This document shows, in pieces, positions 1-10,661 of a DNA stretch of 64,000 bases. The position numbers were made by a program, and so were the translations under genes. The DNA is taken from assembly GCF_025152745.1 (NCBI RefSeq), contig NZ_CP104041.1, forward strand, positions 186,001 through 250,000. Reading direction: 5' to 3'. The stretch is from Rhizobium sp. WSM4643 (GTDB lineage: Bacteria; Pseudomonadota; Alphaproteobacteria; Rhizobiales; Rhizobiaceae). A model generated the notes under the pieces. It did no database searches and was not told where the DNA came from. It was given only the letters and a program-made list of their open reading frames with translations. Position 1 is the first letter of the stretch. Each line of letters starts with the position of its first letter.

Positions 1-208
1 GATTGCCAAGGCTGAGAGCGGCAAGCTTCTCCACACCGGGCAGATGGAGCATGCGGCGGTTCGAGCGCGGGAGATCTTGGAGAAACCGATAGATTGCCTT
101 GGCGCGCAAATAGAGCTCGCTGTAGCTGAGCGAGTGCCCGTCGATCACCAGCGCCGGTTTGTCCGGTGTCTCCCTTGCATGTCGAAGAAGCTGCGCATGG
201 ATCGGCAT
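1..208 (-). CDS. AMP-dependent acyl-CoA ligase, N-terminal part only
   Basis: The minus strand reads an open frame from an ATG at 208 off the left edge of the window. The 69 visible residues include ETPDKPALVIDG followed by LSYSELYLRA, the usual opening of the ANL (acyl-CoA synthetase/AMP-ligase) superfamily, where the pattern is TPDKPAL then a short strand and Y-x-EL. A GTG two codons upstream (214) is an alternative start. The catalytic motifs lie outside the window, so the substrate is unknown. It starts 30 bases after the thioesterase gene and is probably co-transcribed with it, which fits an acyl-CoA pathway. Family is inferred from the N-terminal motif only. Confidence 0.6.
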   Translation of the reverse strand, partial: MPIHAQLLRHARETPDKPALVIDGHSLSYSELYLRAKAIYRFLQDLPRSNRRMLHLPGVEKLAALSLGN

Positions 209-237
209 GGACACCCGCTGGTTTGAATGATCGGCAA

Positions 238-654
238 TCAGCCGGGAGACAGAGCCGCTCTGGTCGCTTCGGGGATCGGCGTCGGGCGGCTGTCGGAGAG
301 GCCGACGCAGACCCAGACGAAATGTGCCGATGCGCAATGGGCGCCATCGCGCTGGCGAAAGAGTCCTATGGCAAAGGACAGGCTCGTGCGCCCGATTTTT
401 TCTACGTCCACCTTTGCCTCGACGACATCATCGAGGTCGATCGGGCTGTGAAAGATGATCTCCGCCTTCTTCACGTGATAGGCAACGCCGGAGGAGGTGT
501 GACGGAAATGGCTGAGAATTTGCCCTTGCCGCAGGAATTCGACGACCGCATCCTCGCAATAATCGAGATAACGGGAATTGTGGACGTGACCATAGATGTC
601 GATGTCTCGCATCGAGACCCGGAACAATGCTAAAGGCCTGTCGTCAACGCTCAT
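238..654 (-). CDS. Acyl-CoA thioesterase, hotdog fold (YbgC/FadM type)
   Basis: A 138-residue protein of typical length for 4-hydroxybenzoyl-CoA-type thioesterases, which hydrolyse acyl-CoA in the cytoplasm. Near the N-terminus it has the family signature VSMRDIDIYGHVHNSRYLDY, in which the Asp-x-x-x-His-Asn stretch carries the active-site Asp. The body (HVKKAEIIFHSPIDLDDVVEAK) matches the central strand of the fold. I chose ATG 654 because a further upstream start would run over the divergent oxidoreductase gene. It is followed after 30 bases by an acyl-CoA ligase start, so the pair probably handles the same acyl group. The substrate is not evident. Confidence 0.8.
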   Translation of the reverse strand: MSVDDRPLALFRVSMRDIDIYGHVHNSRYLDYCEDAVVEFLRQGQILSHFRHTSSGVAYHVKKAEIIFHSPIDLDDVVEAKVDVEKIGRTSLSFAIGLFRQRDGAHCASAHFVWVCVGLSDSRPTPIPEATRAALSPG

Positions 655-704
655 TCGATCACCAATTCGACGGAGTGATCTAATCGCAGTGTGTGGGGGA
701 TGCA

Positions 705-1679
705 ATGCAATATCAGGCAGTCGTGCGCAAATTCGGCCGGGCTCAGGATGTTGTCGAACTCGAGGAGGCGGCGCTGCCGCCGCTGCGGCGCGACCAGGTG
801 AGGGTGCGCCTGCTGGCGCGGGCGATCAATCCGTCCGATATCATCACCATATCGGGAGCCTATAGCGGACGCACGACATTGCCCTTCATTCCCGGCTTCG
901 AAGCTTTCGGCGTGGTCGAACAGTGCGGCGAGGAGGTTCATGGGCTTCCCCTCGGAACACGCGTGCTGCCCGTGCGCAGCGCCGGGGCTGGGCAGCAATT
1001 TAAGGACACTGATCCAGGCTGGTGCCTGCGTGTTCCAGACGAGCTCACCGATTTCGAGGCTGCGACGAGTTACGTCAATCCGATGACGGCCTGGTTGATG
1101 CTGCATGCCAAGATCGGGCTGAGGCCGGGAATGCGCATCGCCATCAATGCCGCCGCCTCTTCGATCGGAGCGATATTGATCGGTCTCGCCAATAGCGCGG
1201 GCGTGGAGCCGATCGCCATCATCCGCAACGAAGGATCGCTTGAGCGCCTGCGCGGCCGGGTCGAGGCTGTCATCGTCGACAGGGAGGAAAGCGAAAGCGA
1301 TCTGGTCGCCGGGCTCGCCGGCCGGCATGGGCTCGACGCGGTGCTTGATTGCGTCGGAGGCGCGCACGCCTCAATCCTCGCGGATGCGCTTAAACCCGGC
1401 GGACACTTCGTGCATTACGGTCTGCTTTCGGGGCAGGGCATACCGGCTTCTTTCTGGATGTCACATCCCGATATTGCCTTTTCCTATTGTCACCTCCGGG
1501 AATGGGTTCATTCCGAAGCGATGAGCGACGTCCAGCGGGCCTATTCCGAGCTCGCCGCGCAGATCGCCTCGAAGGTCATCGCCACCGAGGTGCGGGAGGT
1601 GTTTCCTCTGGAAAAGGTCAGTGAAGCACTGGGATCCGCCGTTCCGTTCCGGACGGGCGGCAAAGTGCTGCTGGCCTAA
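705..1679 (+). CDS. MDR-family oxidoreductase (quinone / 2-enoyl thioester reductase-like)
   Basis: A 324-residue medium-chain dehydrogenase/reductase without the structural-zinc cysteines. The N-terminal GroES-like domain contains ARAINPSDIITISG and the FIPGFEAFGVVE strand; the nucleotide-binding half has INAAASSIGAILIGLA in place of the usual GxGxxG, then DAVLDCVGG. This pattern (NPSD..., AASSIG) is that of 2-enoyl thioester reductase or crotonyl-type NADPH reductases. ATG 705 follows GGGGGA by six bases; a GTG at 693 is also possible. It is divergent from the thioesterase/ligase pair, 50 bases away, and could act on the same acyl-thioester pathway (inference). Confidence 0.8.
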   Translation: MQYQAVVRKFGRAQDVVELEEAALPPLRRDQVRVRLLARAINPSDIITISGAYSGRTTLPFIPGFEAFGVVEQCGEEVHGLPLGTRVLPVRSAGAGQQFKDTDPGWCLRVPDELTDFEAATSYVNPMTAWLMLHAKIGLRPGMRIAINAAASSIGAILIGLANSAGVEPIAIIRNEGSLERLRGRVEAVIVDREESESDLVAGLAGRHGLDAVLDCVGGAHASILADALKPGGHFVHYGLLSGQGIPASFWMSHPDIAFSYCHLREWVHSEAMSDVQRAYSELAAQIASKVIATEVREVFPLEKVSEALGSAVPFRTGGKVLLA

Positions 1680-1688
1680 CGAACATGA

Positions 1689-1847
1689 GCAGGCCGCGAC
1701 AACGTTTTGAGGCTGGCCGATCGCGGCATGCGGTGGGCATCGTTGCATGGCGCCTTGGAGCGCGGCCTCAGCGACGATTTCATGGCGGAAGGGCGAGAGC
1801 AGCCAAGGGAGCAGGAGAGACCGGGTCTTCAGGACCTGTTCAAGTGA
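1689..1847 (+). pseudogene. Truncated VapB-type antitoxin
   Basis: The frame ending at TGA 1845-1847 encodes about 50 residues closing with SDDFMAEGREQPREQER, the toxin-wrapping tail typical of VapB (SDDFM.ER.QP..QER). Its stop overlaps the vapC GTG by four bases, the standard antitoxin-toxin coupling. The N-terminal DNA-binding half that VapB normally carries (about 75-80 residues in all) is absent. The frame has a stop at 1686, and an ATG at 1685 lies one base out of frame, so an indel may have severed the start. Possible remaining starts are TTG 1707 or ATG 1728. I infer a broken or N-terminally deleted antitoxin. Confidence 0.55.
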
Positions 1848-2254
1848 TCACGCATCTTATCGACACCAATGCGGTGATCGCCCTGATCGGCAGGAAATCC
1901 GAAACACTGCTGAAGAGCGTGATCGACAGCGACGAGGGATCGATTGGGCTGTCGACCGTGGTGATGCACGAACTCTATTATGGCGCCTATAAAAGCGCAA
2001 AAATTTCCTACAATCTCGAAACCCTGCGCCTGTTCGTGGCGGATTTCTCAGTTGTCGGTTTCGAGCATGAGGATGCGTTGGCCGCTGGGGAGATCCGTGC
2101 CGCATTGGCGGCAAAGGGAACGACGATCGGTCCCTTTGATGTTCTGATCGCCGCTCAGGCCAGGACCCGGGATCTGGTTCTCGCCACCAACAATGTCGGG
2201 GAATTCCGCCGCGTCGATGGTCTGCGTGTCGAGGACTGGACGGTCGGGCGGTAG
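1844..2254 (+). CDS. vapC: VapC toxin, PIN-domain ribonuclease
   Basis: A 136-residue PIN-domain protein of normal VapC length. The metal-binding acidic residues are all visible: D7 (LIDTNAV), E43 (MHELYYG) and D99 (GPFDVLIAAQA), with the terminal TNNVGEF at 116-121. VapC toxins cut tRNA or rRNA and are held inactive by VapB. The start is GTG 1844, chosen because homologues begin right before LIDTN and because GTGA overlaps the antitoxin stop. The longer reading from 1685 would add 53 residues unrelated to PIN proteins. Notably the toxin is intact while its partner upstream is damaged. Confidence 0.85.
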   Translation: MITHLIDTNAVIALIGRKSETLLKSVIDSDEGSIGLSTVVMHELYYGAYKSAKISYNLETLRLFVADFSVVGFEHEDALAAGEIRAALAAKGTTIGPFDVLIAAQARTRDLVLATNNVGEFRRVDGLRVEDWTVGR

Positions 2255-2265
2255 GTCCGGTCTCC

Positions 2266-2305
2266 AAAAAAAATGCCCGGGCGCAGCCGAAACGGCGCCC
2301 GGGCA
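2266..2305 (-). terminator. Intrinsic terminator of katG
   Basis: A perfect 11-bp inverted repeat (TGCCCGGGCGC at 2274-2284 with its complement at 2295-2305) is followed on the minus strand by eight T residues (2273-2266). It lies 13 bases past the katG stop. The orientation of the T tract fits minus-strand transcription only. Confidence 0.9.
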
Positions 2306-2317
2306 AAATGCTGCCGA

Positions 2318-4641
<2,324 letters not shown>

Positions 4642-5556
4642 ATGAAGAACCTTACCCTGAAACAGCTACGTTATTTTGAAGCACTGGCAAGAGATGGCCG
4701 CTTCCGGCGCGCTGCCGACGCCTGTGCGATCTCCCAGCCGGCATTGTCAATGCAGATCAAAGAACTTGAGCAAGAATTGGGCGGTGAGCTTTTTGAGCGC
4801 AACGCGCGTGAGGTGAAGCTGACCGCCTTCGGTCAGACCGTGGCTCTCAGGATCCGCGATATCCTGCGTGGCGTGGACGAGCTTGCGGAGCTGGCGCGGG
4901 CGGCGCGTGATCTCTTCCTGACGCGGCTGCGCATCGGCATCATACCGACGATTGCGCCCTATCTGTTGCCGGCCATCATCAATGACCTGAACAAGAGCTT
5001 TGCGGGAATCCAGATCGAAGTGCGCGAAACGCAGACGTCGAAGCTGGTTCAGGAGCTGGCGCAAGGCCAGTTGGACACGGCAATCGTTGCTTTGCCCGTG
5101 TCGGAACCCTCCCTGGCAGAACTCGAGCTCTTCAAGGAAGAGTTCGTGCTGGTCCGGCGGCCCGAAGACGAGGGTAAGCCGGTGCCCGAACGCGAGGCGC
5201 TTCGCGAAATGCGGTTGCTGCTGCTCGAGGAAGGCCACTGCTTTCGCGATCAGGCCTTGTCGTTCTGCAAGATAGGGCAGGCCCGTCCCCGGGAAGTCAT
5301 GGAAGGCAGCTCTTTATCCACCCTGGTCCAGATGGTCAGCGCCGGTATCGGCATCACCTTAATTCCCGAGATGGCCGTTCCCCTCGAAACGCGCTCGGCG
5401 CATGTCTCGATCTCCCGTTTTCAGTCTCCGCAGCCGTCGCGAACGATCGGCATGATCTGGCGCAATTCGACGCCAATGGCCAAACAGCTCCAGCAGGTTT
5501 CCGAGGCGGTCCGCCGCTCCGCCGAAACCATGCGCGAGCAGTATATCGCGCGATGA
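4642..5556 (+). CDS. oxyR: Peroxide-responsive LysR activator OxyR
   Basis: A 304-residue LysR-type regulator with a winged helix-turn-helix at residues 4-62 (FRRAADACAISQPALSMQIKELE). The redox pair is present as C200 and C209 in EGHCFRDQALSFC, the same nine-residue spacing as C199/C208 of E. coli OxyR, so disulfide switching by peroxide is expected. The C-terminal substrate domain includes GIGITLIPEMAVP. It is divergently transcribed from katG, the classic arrangement. It is convergent with panB, with about 20 bases between the stops. Confidence 0.95.
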   Translation: MKNLTLKQLRYFEALARDGRFRRAADACAISQPALSMQIKELEQELGGELFERNAREVKLTAFGQTVALRIRDILRGVDELAELARAARDLFLTRLRIGIIPTIAPYLLPAIINDLNKSFAGIQIEVRETQTSKLVQELAQGQLDTAIVALPVSEPSLAELELFKEEFVLVRRPEDEGKPVPEREALREMRLLLLEEGHCFRDQALSFCKIGQARPREVMEGSSLSTLVQMVSAGIGITLIPEMAVPLETRSAHVSISRFQSPQPSRTIGMIWRNSTPMAKQLQQVSEAVRRSAETMREQYIAR

Positions 5557-5577
5557 TGGAGCTTTCATCGTCTCGCG

Positions 5578-6399
5578 TCAGGATCGCCGCTTGAAGGTGT
5601 GCTCCGCTGCCGGAAACTGTCGCGATCGGACCTCTTCGGCATAAGCGGCAGCGGCGGCCGAAATCCTCTTGCCGAGTTCGTCGTAGCGCTTGACGAAACG
5701 CGGGGTGAAATCATTGAAAAGACCCAGAATGTCGTCGGAAACCAGAATCTGACCGTCGCAGGCGGAAGAAGCGCCGATACCGATGGTCGGGACGTGCATG
5801 GCGCCCGTCACCTCCCGGGCGAGCGGCTCCACCGTGCCCTCTATGACGACGGCAAAGGCGCCCGAGCCGCCAACGGCGTGCGCATCGCGGCGGATCTTCG
5901 ACGTCTCGTGTTCGGAATGGCCGACGGAACGATAACCACCTGCGGTTTGGACCTGCTGCGGCATCAGGCCGATATGGCCCATAACCGGTATCCCCCGCTT
6001 CGTCAGAAAGGCGATGGTCTCGGCCATCTCCTCGCCGCCCTCCAGCTTGACGGCATCGCAGCCGGTTTCCTGCAGGACGCGGACAGCGTTGCGGAAGGCA
6101 ATCTCCTTGGATTCCTGATAACTGCCGAACGGCATGTCGACCACGACGCAGGCCTTGCCGACGCCGCGCATCACCGCCTTGCCGTGCGCGACCATCATCT
6201 CGAGCGTGACGCCGATGGTGCTTTCCATCCCATAGAGCACCATGCCGAGCGAATCCCCGACCAGCAGAAGGTCGCAATGCTCATCGAGCAGCCGCGCCAT
6301 GGGCGTCGTATAGGCGGTCAAGCAGACGATCGGCTTGCCGCCCTTCATGGCTGAAATGCGCGCTGGCGTAAGGCGCTTCTGAATTCCTGCCGCGCTCAT
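5578..6399 (-). CDS. panB: 3-methyl-2-oxobutanoate hydroxymethyltransferase
   Basis: A 273-residue TIM-barrel enzyme of pantothenate synthesis that transfers a hydroxymethyl group from methylene-tetrahydrofolate to ketoisovalerate, giving ketopantoate. It has the family blocks [31 protein letters not shown] (Mg-binding Asp), [10 protein letters not shown], and [13 protein letters not shown] 6399 has GGGAG upstream; the longer in-frame extension to 6570 lies in the panC-panB spacer. It starts 55 bases after panC and is almost certainly in the same transcript. Confidence 0.97.
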   Translation of the reverse strand: MSAAGIQKRLTPARISAMKGGKPIVCLTAYTTPMARLLDEHCDLLLVGDSLGMVLYGMESTIGVTLEMMVAHGKAVMRGVGKACVVVDMPFGSYQESKEIAFRNAVRVLQETGCDAVKLEGGEEMAETIAFLTKRGIPVMGHIGLMPQQVQTAGGYRSVGHSEHETSKIRRDAHAVGGSGAFAVVIEGTVEPLAREVTGAMHVPTIGIGASSACDGQILVSDDILGLFNDFTPRFVKRYDELGKRISAAAAAYAEEVRSRQFPAAEHTFKRRS

Positions 6400-6454
6400 C
6401 TGGTCACTCCCTTTCCCGGCAGGCCCCGCCCGCCGACAACCCTGTTGTTCCCGA

Positions 6455-7306
6455 TCATCGGTTGTCACCAACGACCCTGTTGTCGAGAAGCCTTGTCGAG
6501 CCGACCCGAACGAAGAGCGCCACGACGACCGGGTCTGTGATCGACGTGACCTTCTGCAGCGTTGAGGCATCCCTGACGGCGACTACCTCGGGCTTTGCCA
6601 GAGGCTCGCGACTAAGAAACGCCGTGAGCTTTGCCTCGAGTTCCACCGGATCGGCAAGGCCGCCGGCGACCAGACGCTCGGCCTCGTCAAGGGTCTGGGG
6701 GACGATCGCCGCGGCACGACGCTCCGCCCTACTGAGATAGACGTTGCGCGACGACAATGCGAGGCCGTCGCTGTCCCTGACCGTCGGCACCGATATCACC
6801 CGCACAGGCACGGCGAGATCCTCCACCATGCGCTTGATGATGACGACCTGCTGGTAATCCTTCTCTCCGAAATAGGCGGTCTGCGGCTGCACGATGTTGA
6901 ACAGCTTGCAGACGACCGTGGTAACGCCGCCAAAATGCCCAGGCCGGACCGCTCCTTCGAGTTCGCGCCCGAGATCGGGAACGTCGACGACAGCAAGCAT
7001 CGGGTGCGGATACATGTCCTCGACGCCAGGTGAAAAAAGGAAATTGACGCCGGCCTGTCTCAGCATGGCGGCATCGCGTTCCAGGTCGCGCGGATATTTG
7101 CTGAGATCCTCCGTCGGACCGAACTGCAGCGGATTGACGAAAATTGACACGACGACGATGTCGTTTTCGGCGCGAGCGCGCGCGACCAGCTCCATATGAC
7201 CGGCATGGAGATAGCCCATGGTCGGAACAAGGCCGACGGTTCGCCCCTGCCGCCTCAGCGCGTCGAGCGTGTGGCGCAGCTCGTCAATGCTCGAGAAAAC
7301 CCGCAT
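6455..7306 (-). CDS. panC: Pantothenate synthetase
   Basis: A 283-residue ATP-dependent ligase joining pantoate and beta-alanine. Visible motifs are [14 protein letters not shown] (ATP-binding HxGH at 34-37), [36 protein letters not shown] and [16 protein letters not shown] 7306 is preceded by GGGAGG. First gene of the panC-panB pair; panD is not in the window. Confidence 0.97.
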   Translation of the reverse strand: MRVFSSIDELRHTLDALRRQGRTVGLVPTMGYLHAGHMELVARARAENDIVVVSIFVNPLQFGPTEDLSKYPRDLERDAAMLRQAGVNFLFSPGVEDMYPHPMLAVVDVPDLGRELEGAVRPGHFGGVTTVVCKLFNIVQPQTAYFGEKDYQQVVIIKRMVEDLAVPVRVISVPTVRDSDGLALSSRNVYLSRAERRAAAIVPQTLDEAERLVAGGLADPVELEAKLTAFLSREPLAKPEVVAVRDASTLQKVTSITDPVVVALFVRVGSTRLLDNRVVGDNR

Positions 7307-7575
7307 ATATCCTCCCCGGCCGGTCACTCCATCTTGGGCGCGGATATGAAGTGTAATCGATGCGGCAGGTCAATGCATATTTCTCGATAAAAACGATTAG
7401 ACGCATCGGCGGCTGACCTTTTTGCGGAATAGAACGAGGCTGCCCTCCAGCACGACACCTAAGTACAATTTCCGCTCCGCTCTCGCGGGGCTAGCGTCCC
7501 AAATGGACGCAAGGTCGAGTGACACGATTCATTTTCTCATTAACACCGGCCCAAAACGGGTGACTGTTCACGGGC

Positions 7576-7604
7576 TTGATAAAACGATACGTAGCGTTTA
7601 TATG
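7576..7604 (+). promoter_or_regulatory. Promoter of the efflux operon with an operator in its spacer
   Basis: TTGATA (7576-7581) and TATATG (7599-7604) are separated by exactly 17 bases, a good sigma-70 promoter. The spacer is almost entirely filled by an 18-base inverted repeat, AAACGATACGTAGCGTTT (7582-7599), symmetric at 16 of 18 positions, the layout of a TetR-family operator. The TetR gene at 11725 is the obvious candidate regulator. No gene is seen between the panC start at 7306 and 7811; the leader after the expected start point is about 200 bases and I recognise nothing else in it. Confidence 0.65.
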
Positions 7605-7811
7605 AAGTCAGGTTTCTCGCTCGAAGTGACACGCGGTCCCAAACGAAGGAATGGCGATGGGGCAGTCAACATCAGATCGAGTCACCTGTGGGCCGTGAAG
7701 CCCGAGCGGCAGGATGGCTTGGTAGCTGTCGGCGGAGAAAGCCGGGTTGTTAAAAAACGGACCGTCCTGCGAACGGATGAAAAGATGTCGTGGTCGCGAA
7801 AGAAGAACGAA

Positions 7812-8960
7812 ATGGATGAAAGATCTGGAATCAATGTCACTGCCCTGGTGGCCGCGCCTCAGGTAGAGGTCGTCGCGCCTGGACACTCCTTTGCGCCGCC
7901 AGTCTTGGCATCTGCGGGGTCACTCATTGTCCCAGTGTCGGCAATCGTCATAGCCCTTGCAGCCGTCGTTGCGGCCGGGGCAAATTGGGATTGGTGGGTT
8001 GCAAGACGTGCGGTGCAGTCCACCGAGGACGCTGCAGTTTACGCGGACATATCCTCAATCAGCGCTCGCGTCAGCGGCACCATCGACTTGGTCTCGATCG
8101 ATGACTATTCCCATGTCAAGGCTGGAGACCTCCTGTTCTCGATTGATCCCAGGCCGTACGAAGTTGCTCTCCGCGCCTCGAAGGCGAAGCTGGATGCAGC
8201 TCAGGCGCAGCTTGGGGAAAACGACACCCAGCGCTCGTTCCAGCTTACCCAGATCGATGTCGCACTTGCACAGCAGGAGGCCGCGAAGGCGGATGAGATC
8301 CAGGCGAGCAAGGAACTGGAACGACAGACACGTCTTGGTACCGACGGCAGGGCAAGCTCGATCCAGACCCTCGAAAAGGCCATTGCGGCGCGCGGGCGTG
8401 CATTGGCGAGTTCGAAAACGGCGCGAGCCACAGTCGTTGCCCAACAAGTCAAGCTTGGCGTGCTGTCGAAGCAGCGTGAGGTCCTTGAGGCCAATGTCGA
8501 CACTGCTGCTGCGGATGTCGCCGCGCGTGAGCTTGAGTTGAGCTACGCGAATGTGCGCGCACCCGTCGATGGCGTGGTCGCCAAACGAAACGCGCAACGT
8601 GGAAATTATGTCAGCGCCGGCACAAGCCTGATCTCAATCGTTCCGCTCCCTCAGGTGTATATCCTTGCGAATTATAAGGAAAACCAATTGAGAATGGTCC
8701 GGGAAGGACAAGCGGTCGACATATCGGTCGATCTATTGCCCGAGGCAAAGCTGCATGGGACGGTTTCGAGAATTTCGCCCGCAAGCGGATCGACATTCGC
8801 GCTGCTGCCATCCGACAACGCGACCGGCAACTTCACGAAGGTCGCTCAACGCCTGACGGTTCGGATCGAACTCGACCCGAACCAGCCGAAGTTTGACCGC
8901 CTCCGCCCTGGTATGTCGGTTATAACCCATATCTCCACGAAGGCCGACCATCATGTCTAG
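7812..8960 (+). CDS. EmrA/HlyD-type membrane fusion protein of an efflux pump
   Basis: A 382-residue periplasmic adaptor that links an inner-membrane MFS pump to an outer-membrane channel. After a short cytoplasmic tail there is one membrane anchor at about 33-55 (AGSLIVPVSAIVIALAAVVA), a biotinyl-lipoyl half with ISARVSGTIDLVSIDDYSHVKAGDLLF, an alpha-hairpin (about 110-215) and the second half with YANVRAPVDGVVAKRNAQRGNYVSAG. Start choice is uncertain: ATG 7812 (MDERSG) or ATG 7785. The stop overlaps the MFS gene start by eight bases, so the two are translationally coupled. Its base use is less GC-rich than the flanking housekeeping genes. Confidence 0.88.
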   Translation: MDERSGINVTALVAAPQVEVVAPGHSFAPPVLASAGSLIVPVSAIVIALAAVVAAGANWDWWVARRAVQSTEDAAVYADISSISARVSGTIDLVSIDDYSHVKAGDLLFSIDPRPYEVALRASKAKLDAAQAQLGENDTQRSFQLTQIDVALAQQEAAKADEIQASKELERQTRLGTDGRASSIQTLEKAIAARGRALASSKTARATVVAQQVKLGVLSKQREVLEANVDTAAADVAARELELSYANVRAPVDGVVAKRNAQRGNYVSAGTSLISIVPLPQVYILANYKENQLRMVREGQAVDISVDLLPEAKLHGTVSRISPASGSTFALLPSDNATGNFTKVAQRLTVRIELDPNQPKFDRLRPGMSVITHISTKADHHV

Positions 8961-10482
8961 GATGAATCATCCGAACGACCTGCCACGCCAAGGATTCGTC
9001 GCGGTCGCTTTGCTCATGGCGTCCATATTAACTGCCTTTGACATACGTTCAGTAAGCACTGGTTTGCCGGACCTGCGAGGCGCTTTTGGCTTGACCTTTG
9101 ACGAGGGGGCGTGGCTTGGCACCTTCGCCACCGCTCCACAGATTCTGGCTGCTCCGAGCGTCGGATGGTTGATCGCGGTCTTTGGGGTTAAAAGAGTAAT
9201 GATCGCGCCGACCATCTTTTATTCCGCAATTTCGTTACTCATACCATTCTCCAGCAACTTCGAAATGCTGGCCGCACTGCACGCCTTAAGAGCGGTTTTG
9301 CTCGGCCTGTTCGTCGGCGCGACGCTCATGACGGCTTTTCGAAACATCGACCGAAAATTCTGGATTTTCGCACTGGCATTTTACGTTTTGAGAATCCCAT
9401 TCGCGCAAAATCTCGGCTTGTATGCGGCCGGAAGCTATACGCAGACGATAGGGTGGCAGTGGCTGTACTGGCAGGGCGCAGTTGTCGGCCCCCTGATTGG
9501 CATCCTCTTCTGGTACGGCGGCAAGCCGACGCCGGTCGACCGTGTGCTCCTCAATCGAGCCGACTGGGGTGGAATGGCTATTTTTGGCGTGGCTCTTACG
9601 ACCCTCTACGTTGCTTTGGACCAAGGCAATCGATTGGACTGGTTTCAATCCGGCTTCATCATCTCGCTGCTTCTCGCCACGGCGTTTCTCGCGTGCATCT
9701 TCCTGTGGCACGAGGCTCGCGTACAGTATCCCTGGGCGCACATCTCGATCCTGTTCGCAAGAAACATCGCTCTGGGTTTCGCCGCTATTGGCTGCTTTAT
9801 GACGGCGAGTCTCGGAAGTTCTCTGTTGGAGCCGAGCTTCTTGATTGCGGTGGCACATTTGCGACCGGAACAAATTGGTGACTTTGCCGCACCTTATGCA
9901 ATTCTCCTTCTGGCCGGCGCAACTATCGCTGCGGTCGCCCTTGTCCAGACGGTCAAGCAGCGTGCCACGTTGATGATCGGGTTCATCTGCTTCGCTCTAT
10001 CGGCGTGGCTTGGCACGCAGTTGACCAGCTTGTGGTCGCTGCCGGAGTTCCGGCTGATCGTCATCCTTCAGACGTTCGGTGAAGAAACCGTATTTCTGGC
10101 CGCGGTCGCGACGTTGTTCAGCAATGTAAATCCAGCGAGGGCGATATCGCTCACCGCATATGTACAGGTCATGCGATTAATCTGCTCGGAAACTGTCACG
10201 ACGACGATGAACACCTGGATACGGCAGCGGGAACAACTGCACTCATATTTTATCGGCTCGCATGTCACGGGTGCGACGCCCGGGTGGAATACGACATTGA
10301 CGCAACTCGGTTCAGGTTCGGCGGCGCGGGGTGTCGGCGTGCTGGCGGGCTTGGTGCAAAGGGAGGCGAGCGCCCAAGCCTACATTGATGGTTTTTGGAT
10401 CACCTTTGCGGCCGCGATTGCGGGGCTGGTTGTCGTCTCGCTTATGGCGCCATCCCCCTCTCATCCGCTGACGACACGATAA
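8953..10482 (+). CDS. EmrB/QacA-type MFS drug efflux permease (DHA2 family)
   Basis: A 509-residue protein with about 14 hydrophobic segments, the size and topology of the DHA2 family of proton-driven drug exporters. The N-terminal segment has ILTAFDIRSVSTGLPDLRGAFGLTFDEGAWLGT, matching the first-helix motif of EmrB proteins, although the usual D-x-T-I-V-N-V-A-L-P is diverged to D-I-R-S-V-S-T-G-L-P. It overlaps the upstream adaptor gene by eight bases and should form a pump with it. The substrate is unknown; the operator in the operon promoter suggests induction by a small molecule. Confidence 0.88.
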   Translation: MSRMNHPNDLPRQGFVAVALLMASILTAFDIRSVSTGLPDLRGAFGLTFDEGAWLGTFATAPQILAAPSVGWLIAVFGVKRVMIAPTIFYSAISLLIPFSSNFEMLAALHALRAVLLGLFVGATLMTAFRNIDRKFWIFALAFYVLRIPFAQNLGLYAAGSYTQTIGWQWLYWQGAVVGPLIGILFWYGGKPTPVDRVLLNRADWGGMAIFGVALTTLYVALDQGNRLDWFQSGFIISLLLATAFLACIFLWHEARVQYPWAHISILFARNIALGFAAIGCFMTASLGSSLLEPSFLIAVAHLRPEQIGDFAAPYAILLLAGATIAAVALVQTVKQRATLMIGFICFALSAWLGTQLTSLWSLPEFRLIVILQTFGEETVFLAAVATLFSNVNPARAISLTAYVQVMRLICSETVTTTMNTWIRQREQLHSYFIGSHVTGATPGWNTTLTQLGSGSAARGVGVLAGLVQREASAQAYIDGFWITFAAAIAGLVVVSLMAPSPSHPLTTR

Positions 10483-10661
10483 ACGATCCCGCGCCGCCGT
10501 ATTGGGGTCGCGATTGTCCGTGCATTAGGGAAGTGTCGTCGACGACCAGTCGGTTGCTTTCTTCATGAAGAAGGCGGCGCATTTGCAGCCGTCGTTCGGC
10601 ATTCAGACGCCAGGAAGCGTTCGCGCTCAATCATCATCCACTCTAAATCAAGGGACTTAAC

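Noticed and set aside
1685..2254. A 189-residue reading of the VapC gene from ATG 1685
   Set aside because: The first 53 residues are unlike PIN proteins and lie over the antitoxin tail frame; GTG 1844 with the four-base overlap is the better start.
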